Shown here piece by piece: positions 45,638-58,628 of a stretch of 64,000 nt of DNA; within the stretch, counting starts at the first letter, position 1, and the number at the start of each line of letters is the position of its first letter. Origin of the DNA: Ampelocalamus luodianensis (taxonomy: Eukaryota; Streptophyta; Magnoliopsida; Poales; Poaceae); assembly GCA_036346255.1 (NCBI GenBank), contig CM070627.1, forward strand, positions 33,812,143 to 33,876,142. Direction: 5' to 3'. The notes under the pieces are model-generated. The model worked only from the letters and a program-made list of their open reading frames with translations. It did not search any database and was not told the origin of the DNA. The position numbers were made by a program, and so were the translations under genes.

Positions 45638-48600
45638 CTAAACTGTAACGCCAACTAAGCTTGAGCAAAGCTCAAACTTAGTAACAGGAACTAGCTTTGT
45701 CATCATATCAGCTGGATTATCATGAGTACTTATCTTGTACACCTTAACATCACCTTGAGCAATAACACCTCGAATAAAGTGATATCTCACATCAATGGCA
45801 TATAGCATTTTGACTATCACAAAATATAGTAGTGCAAGAATTATCTCCACAAAGCTCAGTGTACAAACCTCTCAACCAAATAGCTTCTTTACAAGCTTCA
45901 GAAATAGCTATATATTCTGCTTCAGTGGTAGATAAGGCAACAGTAGCTTGCAAACTTACCTTCCAACTAACAGCACAACCACCAATGGTGAAAATATAAC
46001 CGGTGAGAGACCTCCTCTTGTCCAAATCACCAGCATAATTAGAATCAACATAACCAACAAGTTCATCTCTAGAATTTTTGAATTGCAAATAAGCATTAGA
46101 AGTGCCACGTAAATATCTAAAAATCCACTGAACTGCTTTCCAATGCTCTTTTTCAGGATTAGTCATGTATTTACTAACAACACTTAGTGTATGAGATAAA
46201 TCAGAACGAGAATAAATCATGACATACATAAGAGAACCAACTTAACTAGAATATGAAACTCTAGACATGTACTCAATATCATAATCTGACTCGGGACATA
46301 AGGCTAAAGATAATCTGAAATGTGAAGCTAAAGGAGTACTCATTGGTTTTGCATCATGCATATTAAAACGACGAAGGGCATTCTCAATATAATCTTGTTG
46401 ACTAAGGTATAACTTGCCAGATTGCCTCTCTCTAATAATCTCTATGACAAGAATTTTCTTTGCTACACCTAGGTTCTTCATCTCAAATTCATTACTCAAT
46501 TGAGCTTTCAGTTTTGCTATTTCTGTCTTATTTTTGCAGCAATTAACATATCATCAACATAAAAAAGCAAATAAATAGCTGAACCATTAATAGTCTTTAA
46601 ATAAATACAGCTATCATAATCAGACTGCTTAAAATTATGAGAGAGCATAAAAGAGTCAAATCTCTTGTACCATTGCCTAGGAGATTGCTTCAAACTACAA
46701 AGAGATTTCTTTAATCTACAAGCAAGGTGTTCTTTTTCAGGAATAACAAAACCCTCATATTTGTCCATATAGATGTCTTCTTCCAACTCTCCATGTAAGA
46801 ATGCAGTTTCAACACCTAATTGCTCAAGTTCATAATCATGCATAGCAACAATACTAAGTAAAGTGTGAATAGAACTATGCTTCACAACTGGGGAAAAGAC
46901 ATTATTAAAATCAATACCTGGAATCTAACTATAACATTTAGCAACCAATCTTGATTTATACCTTGCTGGTTTAGTAGGAGAAATACCTTCCTTTCTTCTG
47001 GAAATCCACTTGCAACGAACAAGCTTCTTCTCTTTTGGCAATTTCACTAATTCCTAAGTGTCATTCTTTTCAAGTGACTCCATCTTATCATGCATAGCAG
47101 TTATCCACTTATTACAATCGGTGGAGTTAATGACCTCAAAGTATGATGAAGGTTTTGTATTACCTTCAATTTCTTCTGCCACACTCAAAGCATAAGCAAC
47201 AATATTAGCTTCTTCAATCAACCTCTTGGATGGATTAATCTCCCTCCTAGGCCTGTCAACTGCAATGAACCGTTGTGGTGGCTGCTCAACAATAGGAGGA
47301 TCCTCAACAATAGGTGCATCATGAACAACAATATTTTCCTTATCTGATGTGTTATCTGAACTAACAAAGTGTTCCACCTGAACACTTGAATTCTGCTCAC
47401 CCTCAACAGGAATATTAGTAGGCAGTTTATCATGATGCATAGCAGACTCATTAAAGACAATGTTTCTGCTAATCACAACCTTATTTATTTCAGGATTCCA
47501 TAACTTATATCCTTTAACACCAGATTTATAACCAAGAAAAATACACTTAACAGCTCCAGGCTCTAATTTTCTATTATCAACATAAGCATAAGCAGTACAA
47601 CCAAAAACTCACAATTATGAATAATTTGCTGGGGAACCAGACCATACCTCAATTGGAGTTTTCTTTTCAATTGCAATAGAGGGTAACCGATTAATAAGAT
47701 AGCAAGCAGTGGAAACGGCTTCAGCCCAAAAACGCCTATGCAAACCTGCATTCAACAACATGCAACGGGTCTTGAAAATGATGGTCCTGCTCATACGCTC
47801 AGCTACACCATTTTGTTGAGGAGTACAGGAACAGTGTAGTGCCTAACAATGCCTTCAGTCTTGCAATATGATTCAAATTCATCAGAACAAAATTTCATCC
47901 CATTATCAGTACGGAGTTTCTTTACCTTTTTTTTAGTTTGCCTTTCAACCATAGTCTTCCACTCTTTAAATGCTGAAATGCTTCTGATTTATGCTTCAAG
48001 AAATAAGGCCACACTCTTCTAGAGTAATCATCAATAATTGTTAACATATAACGAGCACCTCCTAGCGATATCTTGCGAGATGGCCCCCATAAATCAGAAT
48101 GCACATAATCCAAAATAACTTCTGTAGTATGAACTGAAATATTGAACTTCACCCTCTTGTGTTTACCAAACACACAATGCTCATAAAATTTTAGCTTACC
48201 GATGCTATGTCCATCAAGAAGTTCTCTCTTGCTCAACTCTGTCAAACCAATTTCACTCATAAGCCCAAGACGCATGTGCCAAAAATTAGTAGCATCAGAA
48301 TCAGATAATGAACTTGAAATTAAAGCAACCGTAGATGGTACAAATTGACAGATTTAGTATCAGCTTTCATCACAACAAGAGAGTCTTTTGATACCTTCAA
48401 AACTCCACCTTCACTAGAATACATGTACCCTTTAGCATCAAGATTACTCAAAGAGATGAGGTTCTTTTTTAAATCTGGAATGTGTCTCACATCTGTCAAA
48501 GTTCTGACAATACCATCAAACATCTTGATCTGAATTGAACCAATTCCTGCAACCTTACAAGATGAGTTATCACCCATCAACACAGTACCACCTTCAATAG

Positions 48601-49140
48601 GTTAATAGGTAGTAAACCAATCCCTATTAGGACACATATGAAAGGTACAAGCAGAATCAAGAATCCATTCATCATTGATCTTAGCATATTCAGCAAAGAC
48701 AACAAGAACTTCTCTATCAGAACTATCATCAGCAGCAAGAGAGGCTTTACCTTCATCATCTGGTTTACCTTTTGGCTTGTAATAGTCAGTTCTTTTTTCT
48801 TTATTCTGCAGTTTTCAGCATTCAGAGATGTCGTGCCCACTTTCTTTGCAATATTTGCACGACTTGTACTTGCCTCTGGATTTCGACCAGTTCTTATAGC
48901 CGTTTAAACTTTTGTCTTGAGATCTATTGTTTGAGTTCTTCTCCTTTTGCCTGCTATGAACAAACAAGTCTTCTCCTTTTGAACTTAAATTTTTAGAAGG
49001 TACCATTTGTTTTATCTTCTCTTTAGCATGCAAAGTTTCATAAACTTAATTAAGAGTGAGAGTATCTCTATTATATAATCCTGAAATTGCTAGTACTGAT
49101 CTGTGTAAACCTAACAAAAAATCATGACCTCTTTGGTACA
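45638..49140 (-). pseudogene. Copia polyprotein, broken
   Basis: In order on minus: a truncated gag end and zinc knuckle CKYCKESGHDISEC (~48820); protease-region pieces to 48320; integrase (YVHSDLWGPSRKISLGGARY, IIDDYSRRVWPYF, 48275-47922); RT (ETAFLHGELEEDIYM, YVDDMLIAA, 46885-46510); and RNase H (GYVDSNYAGDLDKRRSLTGY, 46229-45638). Most of gag before the zinc knuckle is missing, and stops and frame changes separate domains. The sequence type is like TNT1-94. It cannot be autonomous. Confidence 0.88.
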
Positions 49141-49658
49141 CCTTCTGTGTACGTGAATCAAAGATCTTTGAATCTCCTGATATGCTTCTCGTGTGTACGT
49201 ACCAAAAATCGCTAGAATTTGATCACTCACGTGATCGAAACAGGAGGCTTGCTGCCTTGCTCGGTGATTCAATAAAGAAAGAATTGATGGGACCTGTGCT
49301 GCTGAAGTGCTTTCACAGTTAGTTTGATCTGCTGCGATTGATCGCTCGGTGCTGGTCTCATGGCGATGCACGGAGTCCACGGATGATGCTAGCGCCGAAA
49401 GGACTGAAGAGCGATGCTGGCGCTGCTTGGACCGAGGCCGATACACAGACGATGCTGGCGCCGAAGACATACAATGAAGAAAACGCGAGAAGCGATGCTC
49501 GGACCGAGGAAACAAAGCCGACGCATGCACGCACGGGAGGAGCTCTACCCTCGGGAGACGCATATCAACACGAAACAACACGCTGGCTGACGGCGGCGCC
49601 GATTGGATCTGCTATTTTTTTTTGTTTTTTCGTATCTCTCAAAACTCTAATCTCCTAT
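49141..49658 (-). other. Leader region of the nested copia element
   Basis: Between PBS and gag remnant. GC-rich words such as GATGCTGGCGC repeat loosely at 49380-49510. No accepted ORF. Confidence 0.5.
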
Positions 49659-50580
49659 GCTTTGATACCACTTGTTAGAAAAAATAGGAACACAAGAGAC
49701 ACAAATTTTTACGTGAAAACCCCTTGCGGGAAAAAACCATGGGTGCCAAGCGGTGATGATCACTATATGAGGAGTGTTTACAAAATGCAGAGGAATTACA
49801 ATGAGCCATCTTACTCTCCCCGTGTGGCTTACAAGAGGTATATAAATGAGTAAAAAGACTTGGAGTCTAAGTAAAAAACTAATCCGCTAATATGACAAGT
49901 TTGGATTCGACCATATTAGAAATTCAGATCACATATATCAACATGGATCATTACTCCCTCAAGTTTCTCCTCGATCAACGCCTGTCAACCATACCTCAAC
50001 AGCAATGGGTGAGCAAATTAATGGGATATGATTTTTTGGTTGAATATCGACCGAGACGACTCAATACTGTTGCGGATGCTTTGTCTCATCGAGATTCATA
50101 TGGCACGGGTTTCTTGTGCGCATTATCTTCTCCTTGGCTTACTCTGTTTGAGGAAATCCGAGTTGCCGCAGATGCTGACCTAGCCATCTTTGCTCTTCGT
50201 GATGAGGTACTAGTCGAACAGCAAGGGACTCCGTGGGCCATCTCAGATGGATTGCTTCTATTCAACAAAAGAATTTATATTATAGCTTCTTCGCATGTTC
50301 TGCCATCTTTATTATCTGTGATTCATGAGAAGGGATATGAAGGGGTCCAAAAGATGTTACACCGCTTGAAGGCTGATTTCCATGTTCCCCGTGCTCGACA
50401 ACCCATCCAAGAATTTATCCGCAATTGTCAGGTGTGTCAACGCAACAAGACAGAACACCTCTACCCAGCCGGTCTTTTGCAACCATTGGAGATGCCCACT
50501 GTTGTTTGGGAGGACATCTCCATGTATTTCATGGAAGGATTACCTCGCGTTCATGGTAAGTCAGTTACCCTCACTGTCAC

Positions 50581-51089
50581 CAAGGTAGTTAGGATCGCGA
50601 TCCAACTCTTAGAGTCTTACGATTCTACGAACCCACGACAGCCCGTCGATCCAAGTCTTACGTCGATCCTACTCAGTAGAGTCTTAGGGCAAAAAAAAAT
50701 TGCAATTTTTTAGAGGCCGATTTCTTTGTTATTTTGTTTTAGAGCAAAATTTGTTGATATTAATTTTTAGAATGAAACTATAAATAAACAAGGAGCATGC
50801 AAAATGTTATATCGTTGTGGTAATGTTGTTCTCCTGTAGTTCAGAACTATATCACCCATCATGTTAGAACCATTATGCTTTTCTGTTGTGTGATAATAAG
50901 TGTTTTGCCCCTTTTTTGGTAATAAGTAAGTGGTAAACCTTATAAGAATCATACAAACTTATAGTATAGATGGTAAATATGTGTATTTTTACAAATCCGT
51001 AGAATCGCCGATTCTACGATTCGATACTACGATTCGATCCTACCGGAGGCAAATCGATCCGACTCGGGATCTCGACTCTGACTACCTTG
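50581..51089. mobile_element. hAT-type MITE, 509 bp, in the gypsy integrase
   Basis: Inverted termini CAAGGTAGTTAGGATCGCG and inverted CAAGGTAGTCAGAGTCGAG. Perfect 8-bp target duplication ACTGTCAC (50573-50580, 51090-51097). Subterminal regions repeat ATTCTACGA and GATCCTAC words. Non-coding. Confidence 0.92.
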
Positions 51090-52996
51090 ACTGTCACCGA
51101 TCAATTATCTAAATATGTGCATTTTATTCCACTTGCACATCCCTACACGGCAGTTACAGTCAGCCAGGCTTTCTTTGGGGAGATTGTGCGTCTTCATGTT
51201 ATCCCTAGTTCTATTGTCAGTGATCGTGACGTAGTATTCACTAGTGTTTTTGGAAAGAATTATTTTCATTAGCAGGAGTCCGCTTGAATATGAGCGCAAC
51301 CTACCACCCTCTATCTGATGGGCAGACCGAAGCAGCTAACAAGATAATAGCCATGTATTTGCGATGCCTCATTGGCGATCATCCAAAACTGTGGCTTCGA
51401 TGGATTCCATGGGTCGAGTTTTGTTATAACACCTCTTTTCACTCTGCTATCAAAACGATGCCTTTTCAGGTGGTTTATGGGCGTAATCCATCGGCGCTAT
51501 GTTCTTACGAATGTGGGGATAGCCATGGACCAAGCTTTGAACAACCGTGATACCTTTCTGGCCGATATTTGTGAACGACTCCTCCAAGCTCAAGAATATG
51601 GGAAGCAATATTATGATTCACACCGGTGACGTTCATTACCAAGTTGGCGATTGGGTTTGGTTTCGTATTGAACACCGTCAAGCATTATCACTATCGATCC
51701 AGGCGCGCCATAAGCTCAGTCCGCGCTTCTTCGGATCGTACCAAATTTTGGAGCATATTGGTGAGCTGGTGTACCGCCTATAGTTACCGAGTGGAGCACG
51801 TATGCATAATGTTTTTCATGTTGGTCTCTTCAAACCTTTTCATGGTGTGCCACCTTCACTCCCACCCACACTTTCGGAGTTGGACCATGGTCATGCATTA
51901 CCTAAGCTGGTAAAAGCTATTAAGGGACGTCTCCATCGGGGAATTTGGCAAGTACTTATTGCTTGGCAAGGATTACCCGAATCAGATGCAACATGGGAAG
52001 TGATCAATGAATTTCGTCGTTTGTTTCCCGCTTTTTAGCTCGAGGACGAGCTGTTTCCACAGGACGGGAGAGATGTTATGGTCGGAATACAATACCATCA
52101 CAGAGTTCGCGACACAACACCTAGGCGCAAGGGGAGGGTGCGGCAGCATAGCTACCGACCAGCTCCTTCGGTTTTCCTTGACCATTACGTTTAGTACTCT
52201 TAAATTAGGAAGATTGTATTATAGTTTGTTACAATCGTTTAGTTGGTTTCCATACCGAATTTCTATGTTTAAGTATCTATCTTTAGTTTGTAATCTCTAT
52301 TTAAAGAGAAAAGAACATGAATAAAGGGCAAGCAAGAATTAAGAAAAGTCTTACCTTGCCTCTCCCCCTGCGCCGTCCGGCGCTGTCCCTTGCGTGCGAC
52401 AGTGCCTCCTCGCCGCCGCCAATCGCTTGCCGTCTGGCCTTCCACCTCTCACTCCAACTTGCTTCGCTACCAAACCCTAGCCCATAACACCAACCTACGT
52501 TGAAGTGATCAATTTTTTTTCCATTTCAATCCGCCTGCTTAGTTGAACATAGATGCAAAGAACTTATTCAACACCGTGGATGCACTTCTTGAAATCACAT
52601 GCTTAAATGCTATAATAAAAATGACTTTTATGTCTAGGTTATTAAAAGTTCAGAACATATGTCATGCAAAATATGACACCTTAAAATATCATATCTGACC
52701 TAATAAATCTCCTTAAAAATTGCACAGGGTACAGAAAATTTCATATATAACCGCAAAGTTTGCAAGCATCCCATCCTGAAAAGTTAAAAGTGTAAAGGTA
52801 CCTTGAGAGCCTTGTCAAGTTGATCCAAGTAATCATCCGTTTTTGTCCCACTCTAGAATGCACAATCACATAATGAGAAACTCAACTGAAATTTGAGTTA
52901 CATGAAAAAACAAGAGAATAAATAACTAATAAGATGCAAGATGCAACTTACATCTTGCTCGACTTTTTGATCAATATACCGCTTAGCAACATGATC

Positions 52997-53274
52997 CTAA
53001 AATAAAGTCATGTCAGTTTACATGAAAAATAAGAATATAGCTGTTATTAAACAAAACAGAATGGTAATATCAAGGACTGAACTAGAAGTTGGTGATAATT
53101 TAGATGACAGACTATAATAATTGAACAGCTACATATCGTAGAAATAGACAGTAAAAAAATGATTATAGCATACAGCTGGAATCGCTGTTTTCCAGTTTTG
53201 ATATATCCCCAGTTACATCATCTAAACCAGATAAACAACAAGTTGTCTTCCAAAAGATAATATAGAGTAGTCTC
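52997..53274. other. Deacetylase intron sequence
   Basis: AT-rich intron DNA between exon 52952-52996 and the LINE tail. Nothing else recognised. Confidence 0.5.
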
Positions 53275-53455
53275 TGTGTCGGGTCGGTCATCATCTTTCG
53301 CAGTGTTTGGCCAAGCTCTTCTTTTTGTTGTTTTTTTGTTTGTTATCCCTATCTCTATCTCCTCCCCCCTGTATTGGAAACTGGTTTGTATCCCCTTTCT
53401 TCTTAATAGAATGATGTGCAAAGCTTTTGCACTTCCTTGAAGAAAAAAATAATAA
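53275..53455 (+). mobile_element. 5'-truncated LINE, 3' tail
   Basis: It ends TTCTTAATAGAATGATGTGC, AAAGCTTTTGCAC and an A-rich tail (53446 onward). This wording matches 3' ends of grass L1-type LINEs. No ORF remains. Confidence 0.55.
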
Positions 53456-53799
53456 TGTAGAATATAAATTTATGGGGTTCAGAACAAAACTTATGCTCAA
53501 CTACCAAGACATGCTGAAAATCTAGGCAAGTAACCTCTACACCAGAAGCAACCCAGAATCACGGATTTTCACAATGATTGAGTATAACCAGCAGTAGCAA
53601 AAAAAGCCACATGTTGTGCAGATGTAAGGATAACTCCAGACGTAATTCTTGTTATGAATAGCGCATGTATTCAATATGGGGCCAATGGGCCAGTATATAT
53701 ACACAAGTACATGTGGTGAATATGCAAAGAAACCCCTTATAACAATGGGGAATAACACACACATATACATATATATCTCTAACACCCCCCCTCAAACTC

Positions 53800-56700
53800 A
53801 TGGTGGATCAACAACACTGAGTTTGGAGAGGTAGAAACCATGCTGAGCTCGAGTCTGGGCCTTCGTGAAGAAATCCGCTATCTGAAGCTCGGAAGGCACA
53901 TACTGGAGAGCAATCACCTGAGCATGCACACAAGACCGCATAAAGGAAGCATCAACACCAATATGCTTGTAAGCTCATGCTTCAGTGGTCACGCACATCT
54001 TGATAGCACCTGCATCGTCGGACAAGAGTGGAGTCGGTGTAGTGACGAAACACCAAAATCCTCAAGTAACCACCGTAGCTGGTAATCTCTCGTCAAGAGA
54101 GCTATAGCACGTAACTCGGCCACCGTGACTCGAACGGGACATCTGCACTGCTTCTTCGCCTTCCAGCAATGAGAGAACCACCAAGAAAAACACAGTAAGC
54201 AGAGATAGACCGGCGATCAGAGGGATCGCTGGCCCAAGTAGCATCCGAATAAGCCTGAAGCTGTAACGAGCTGGAGTTTGGAAAGAAAAGACGGCGAGAG
54301 ATAGTTCCACGAAGGTATCGCAGAACTCGAAGAAGGTGGCTGTAGTGGACCTGAGTGGGAGCAGATACGAACTGACTCAGAATGTGGACTGGATAAGTGA
54401 TATCTGGACGAGTAACAGCAAGATAGACAAGACTCCCAACAAGATGACGATAGCGAGTCGGATCAGAAAGAGGCTCGCCATCAGAGAGTCGGAGGTGAAC
54501 ATTGAGCTCCATGGGAGTCTCAACAGTATGCTGATCAGTGAGAGAGGCACGATCAAGAAGATCCTGAATATACTTCTCTTGGGACATAAAGAATCCATCT
54601 GGAGTGGAAGTAACCTCAATCCCAAGGAAGTAACGAAGAGGACCAAGATCCGACATAAGAAACTGCTCACTAAGACGAGCCTTGACAAAGGCAATGTACT
54701 CAGAATCATCGCCGGTAATGATCATGTCATCAACATACAGAAGAAGAAGAGTCCGACCACGAGACGAAGTGTGGACAAAGAGCGCAGGATCATGATCACT
54801 AGCTGAAAAACCAGCAGCAGTGACTACAGAGGAGAAGCGCTCAAACCAAGCACGAGGGGCTTGCTTAAGGCCATAGAGAGAGCGACGAAGGCGACAGACC
54901 ATGCCCTCAGGAACAGAATACCCGGTGGCGGATGCATGTAGACCTCTCACGCAACTCGCCATTAAGAAAGGCATTCTTGACATCAAGCGAGAAATGCACT
55001 GCGATGGCGGACGACGCCACCGAAAGAAGAGTGCGAACGATGGTCATGTGGGCCACAGGAGCAAAAGTCTCGTCGTAGTCAACACCATGCTTCTCGCTGG
55101 AAGCCACGAGCAACAAGACGCGCCTTATAGCGCTCAAGAGAGCCATCGAGCGAGTCTTAATCTTATAGACCCACTTACATGTGATGGGATGAGAATGAGA
55201 TGGAAAAGGAACAAGATCCCAAGTACTATACACTCGAGGCGACAAGCTCCTCGGCCATGGCAAGTCGCCACTCGTGGTGAGTAACAAAGATCCTGTGAGG
55301 AGACAAAGCTCACGAGTAGCTGCGCCAAAGAAAGGCAAACGGGCAGAGGCCGAATCGATCAGCGATCGCGAGAGCGAAGGCGAGGAGAAGATGACCCATC
55401 GGGAAGATGGAGCATCGAAGAAGATGAAACATCGGGAGAAGATGACGATCGGAATATTCTCAACACGAGGTCGACGAGTGTAGACGATAGTGGGAGGAGC
55501 ACGGGAGTCGAGGAGATGACATGTGGCGACAATGGCGGAGAGGCCACGGGGAATATGTGGAGACTCGTGAGGACAGGTGGACGAGGGCAAACAGATATAG
55601 GAGTATCCGAAAGGTCAAGAAAGACAGAGACTCCACGAGAGGAGGCCAAGGAGAGGGGACGTGGGTAGAATGGACGAGACTCGCCGAAAGTCACATCCCG
55701 AGAAACCCGTGATCCGACGACCAACAGATCCCAAAGACCGATAGCCCTTGTGCTCGCATCGCACTCCTGTAAAGACACACTCAACAGATCGAGGTCGGTT
55801 TGGTGCGTTCTCGAGGAGCGAGGAGAACATAGCAAACGCAACCAAACAGATGAAGGGCGAGTAGTCGGAAGAAGACCACAGACGCTCAACAGGATCGCAC
55901 CTTAAGAGCGTAAGAGGGTGGATGTTGACGAGATAGGTGGCGGTGGAAACGACCTCGCCCAAAAGTGAGGTGGAATGAGGCGGCGATCATCGAGCACGAG
56001 CCGTCTCAAGGAGGTGACGATGCTTGCGCCAACGACACCATTTCGAGCATGAGCACCGTGACAAGAAATCGAGCGAGTGCCTCGCTCAAAGAAGGAAGCC
56101 GCGAGGTGACGAGAGAGGTACTCGCCAGCCAGAATCGCACGAAAGACACGAATAGGAGTGGAGAACGTGTGTGTATCATAGTGGCAAATTGTTTATAGAT
56201 AGGCAAGGCCTCACTACGAAGACATGAAATATATCCAAGTGTGGCGAGAGAAATCATCTATAAAAATAATATAATAACGATGACCCCTTTCAAACGGCGG
56301 GAGCGGACCCCAAACATCCGAATGAACAAGATCAAAGGACGCCGAGACACAGCCTCACTATGAGGATAAGGAAGTGAATCTGCTTACCTAACTTACACTC
56401 GACAATCTAAAGACACATCTCCGAGATGCACCCGAAGACCACGACGAACTAAGGACGGCGAGGCGAGATCCACATGGATGGCCAAGACGGTGATGCCACC
56501 GCCGGAAAGAGCCAGACGGCGGCGTAAGCGAGAGACCGGCAATGACGGGTGGCGGAAGGAAGGTGAAGCGCCAAGCTCCCAAAGACGCTGTGAATCACGG
56601 CGCCGAGGGCCAGAACCAACCAGAGCTCCCGTGTGGCAGTCCTGAACACAACAAGAGTCAGAGTCGAGAATAACCCGATAACCAAGGTCAGTAATCTGCC

Positions 56701-58004
56701 CAGCAGAAAGAAGCTGCAAGGTAAGGCGAGGAACATGAGCAACAGAAGGAACATGAAAAGAGGAGTTGCTAAGAGGACCTCGACCAGAGACAGAAAGAGA
56801 TGTACCATCAGCAGTAAGAACACTGACAGGAGAATCAAGGGGTGTAATGAAAGACAGAGTGGAAGGATCAGGAGTCATGTGAAAAGATGCTCCAGAATCA
56901 AGAATCCACGGGGAGGTACCTGACTGTGTAGGAGGTGGTTTCGGTTCAAGAGTCGATGAGCGAGCTCTGCAGAACTCGCCGAGGAGAACCCGGCGGCAGC
57001 GGCGCCGGTCCGGCTATCTCCCGCCGATGAAGAGAAATCGCCAAGTCGATGCAGCGCCGATGTAGAAGCAGCGAAGCGCGCTAGTAGAAGAACGACGAGA
57101 AAGATGCCGCTGCTTCTTATAGCACTGGGACTCAATGTGGCCGACCTTATTGCAGTAGGAGCAATAAGGACGACCACCGCCGGATGGAGGGCGGCCGCCA
57201 CCACCTGTGACGGCCGAGGAGGAGGCATGCAGGCCGACGCGTGGAGCCGCGGTGTGCAGTGTGGGCGAGCGCGAGCACGGAGGGGAGTGGTAGCAAAGCC
57301 AGCACCACTCAAAGTAGTCTCTCCGCACGTATCTCGAAGAGCCTCGAGAGTGACACGAGGGTGACGTGCAAGGAGCTGGGCACGCCGCTGCCGAACTCAG
57401 ACGGCGAGTAAGGAACTCGAGATCCGCTGAAACCCGTGTCGACGCATGCCTAGGCAACATCGACGGGAGCGGCACCCAAGAAGGCGAAGAGAGTCCAACG
57501 CGCCAAACAGCAGAGCTCGAGCGTAAAAGCATCACAATAGCATCACCTGCTTGAAGAGAGTGCTCTGGCGGACCACGGACGGTAGAGAGCATCACCGAGG
57601 GCTCGAGAGCCGACGAAGGTGAGTCCACATCCGAAAGCGAGGTAGTCCCACAACCTCGAGGAGAACCGAGGTGGATATCATGGCGATGAGGACAAGCAGC
57701 AGCTGAGCGCCGTCGTCGTATCATCGAGTGTAGGCGGCAGCGATCCTTGTAGAAGTCCGAGCCTCCGGTAGGCGAGATAGCCTCATCATCGCCAAGGCGG
57801 CGGTCTCGGCAGACCTTGTTGTCACTGTTGGGGCAGTAACAGCGAGGCTCCGTGAGGTGTAGGGCAAGGCGGACAGGTAACATCGCCAGAGAGGACGCCC
57901 CAGAGACGAAGACCACGCATGTGGATGCGCATGTGAGACACGAAGTCGGTGTAATTAACACCATCGAAGATCACCGGGCAACGAGGGAGGGAAACGGTAC
58001 CCAT
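53800..58004 (-). pseudogene. Copia polyprotein with many frameshifts
   Basis: Gag starts MGTVSLPRCPVIFDG near 58004. The zinc knuckle CSYCNKVGHIESQC is at ~57140. A protease-region run begins MTPDPSTLSFITPLDSPVSV at 56878. Pre-integrase HHRLGHPCGSRL is at ~56500. RT/RNase H are clearest in the 294-codon frame 54986-54102 (RRSLYGLKQAPRAWFERFSS, LLLYVDDMIITGDDSEYI, LQAYSDATWASDPSDRRS). Gag, integrase and the RT start need repeated frame changes, so no complete polyprotein exists despite the young LTRs. The copy was therefore probably moved by enzymes of a relative. Confidence 0.88.
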
Positions 58005-58034
58005 TGGTAGGCGGCGCCGACGGCGCACGATCAA

Positions 58035-58628
58035 GACAAATAAGTCTAACAGCGGGCGACGGGCGCGCGGTTAGAACCTTTGCTTTTTTTGCTCTTTTTT
58101 CCTTCTAAACCCGAAACTTAACGGGCCGAAGCAGTGAAAACACACACGCGCACACGCAGCGGTGGTACCATCGCGCGCGGTGGTGCGCGGAGCGGGCGGC
58201 GCGCGGCGGCGGCGGAGCGGCGGCGGCGCGCGCGCGGCAAGACGAAGGGCGCGAGCGGCGGCCGTACGCGAGCGAGCGCGTGGCGGGTTGCCGCCAAGAA
58301 GACGACGCGGTCGAGGCGGCGGCGCGCGATCGAGGCAAGCTTCACGGCGAGGCGGCGGCGGCGAAGCGAGACGGCGGCCGCGCGGAAGGCGCGGATCCGC
58401 GGCGCGCAGGAGACGCGCGGGAGCCGGCGCGCGCGCGAGGAGGCGCGCGGAGGCCGGAGACGCACGGGAGGCACGGGAGGCGGCGGCGACGCGCGGGAGC
58501 GCAGGAGACGCGGGGAGCCGCGACGCGCGGGAGGCCGACGCAACAGAGGCGGCACGCGGAGTCGGCGACGGTGGTGCAGAGTCGACGACGGCGCGCGGAA
58601 CCCTAGGTAAGCCAAAACCCTAGTTTTG
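58035..58628 (-). other. GC-rich leader of the young copia element
   Basis: 58160-58610 is dense in GCGCG, CGGCGG and GGAGGCGCG words. Frames on all strands are arginine/alanine-rich and compositional. Confidence 0.65.

Larger units (their letters stand above)
45248..49943 (-). mobile_element. Ty1-copia retrotransposon nested in the gypsy RNase H
   Basis: LTRs 45248-45529 and 49673-49943 start TGTTAG and end ATATATCAACA. The target duplication TGGAT lies at 45243-45247 and 49944-49948. A PBS-like TGGTATCAAAGC (minus) lies at 49659-49670 next to the right LTR, so transcription runs on the minus strand. Left and right LTRs differ visibly, so it is older than the copia element at 53650. Confidence 0.93.
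44871..52038 (+). pseudogene. Gypsy pol remnant: RNase H, integrase, chromodomain (split twice)
   Basis: Segment 1 (44871-45247) has GYYRRFIKDHGAIATPL and the RNase H start FIVECDALGSSF. After the copia insertion, segment 2 (49949-50580) continues RNase H and gives the HHCC integrase zinc finger (CQVCQRNKTEHLYPAGLL). After the hAT MITE, segment 3 (51090-52038) has the integrase core (SKYVHFIPLAHPYTAVTVSQ, VSDRDVVFTS), frame breaks near 51270, 51530 and 51780, and a chromodomain (QVLIAWQGLPESDATWE) ending at stop 52036-52038. The chromodomain identifies a chromovirus. Inactive. Confidence 0.9.
44473..52489 (+). mobile_element. Ty3-gypsy chromovirus-type retrotransposon, internally deleted, in a deacetylase intron
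   Basis: It starts TGTTACGGTCGG and ends CCCATAACA, with a perfect target duplication CCAAC (44468-44472, 52490-52494). The left LTR (44473-~44870) runs straight into reverse transcriptase/RNase H coding, so its last bases, PBS, gag, protease and most of RT are deleted. The right LTR is 52074-52489, preceded by AGGACGGGAGAGA. A copia element and a hAT MITE are inserted in it. Confidence 0.92.

Noticed and set aside
58118..58623. Arginine-rich frames near the young copia PBS
   Set aside because: Compositional frames in a GCGCG-rich leader; they end before the gag start.
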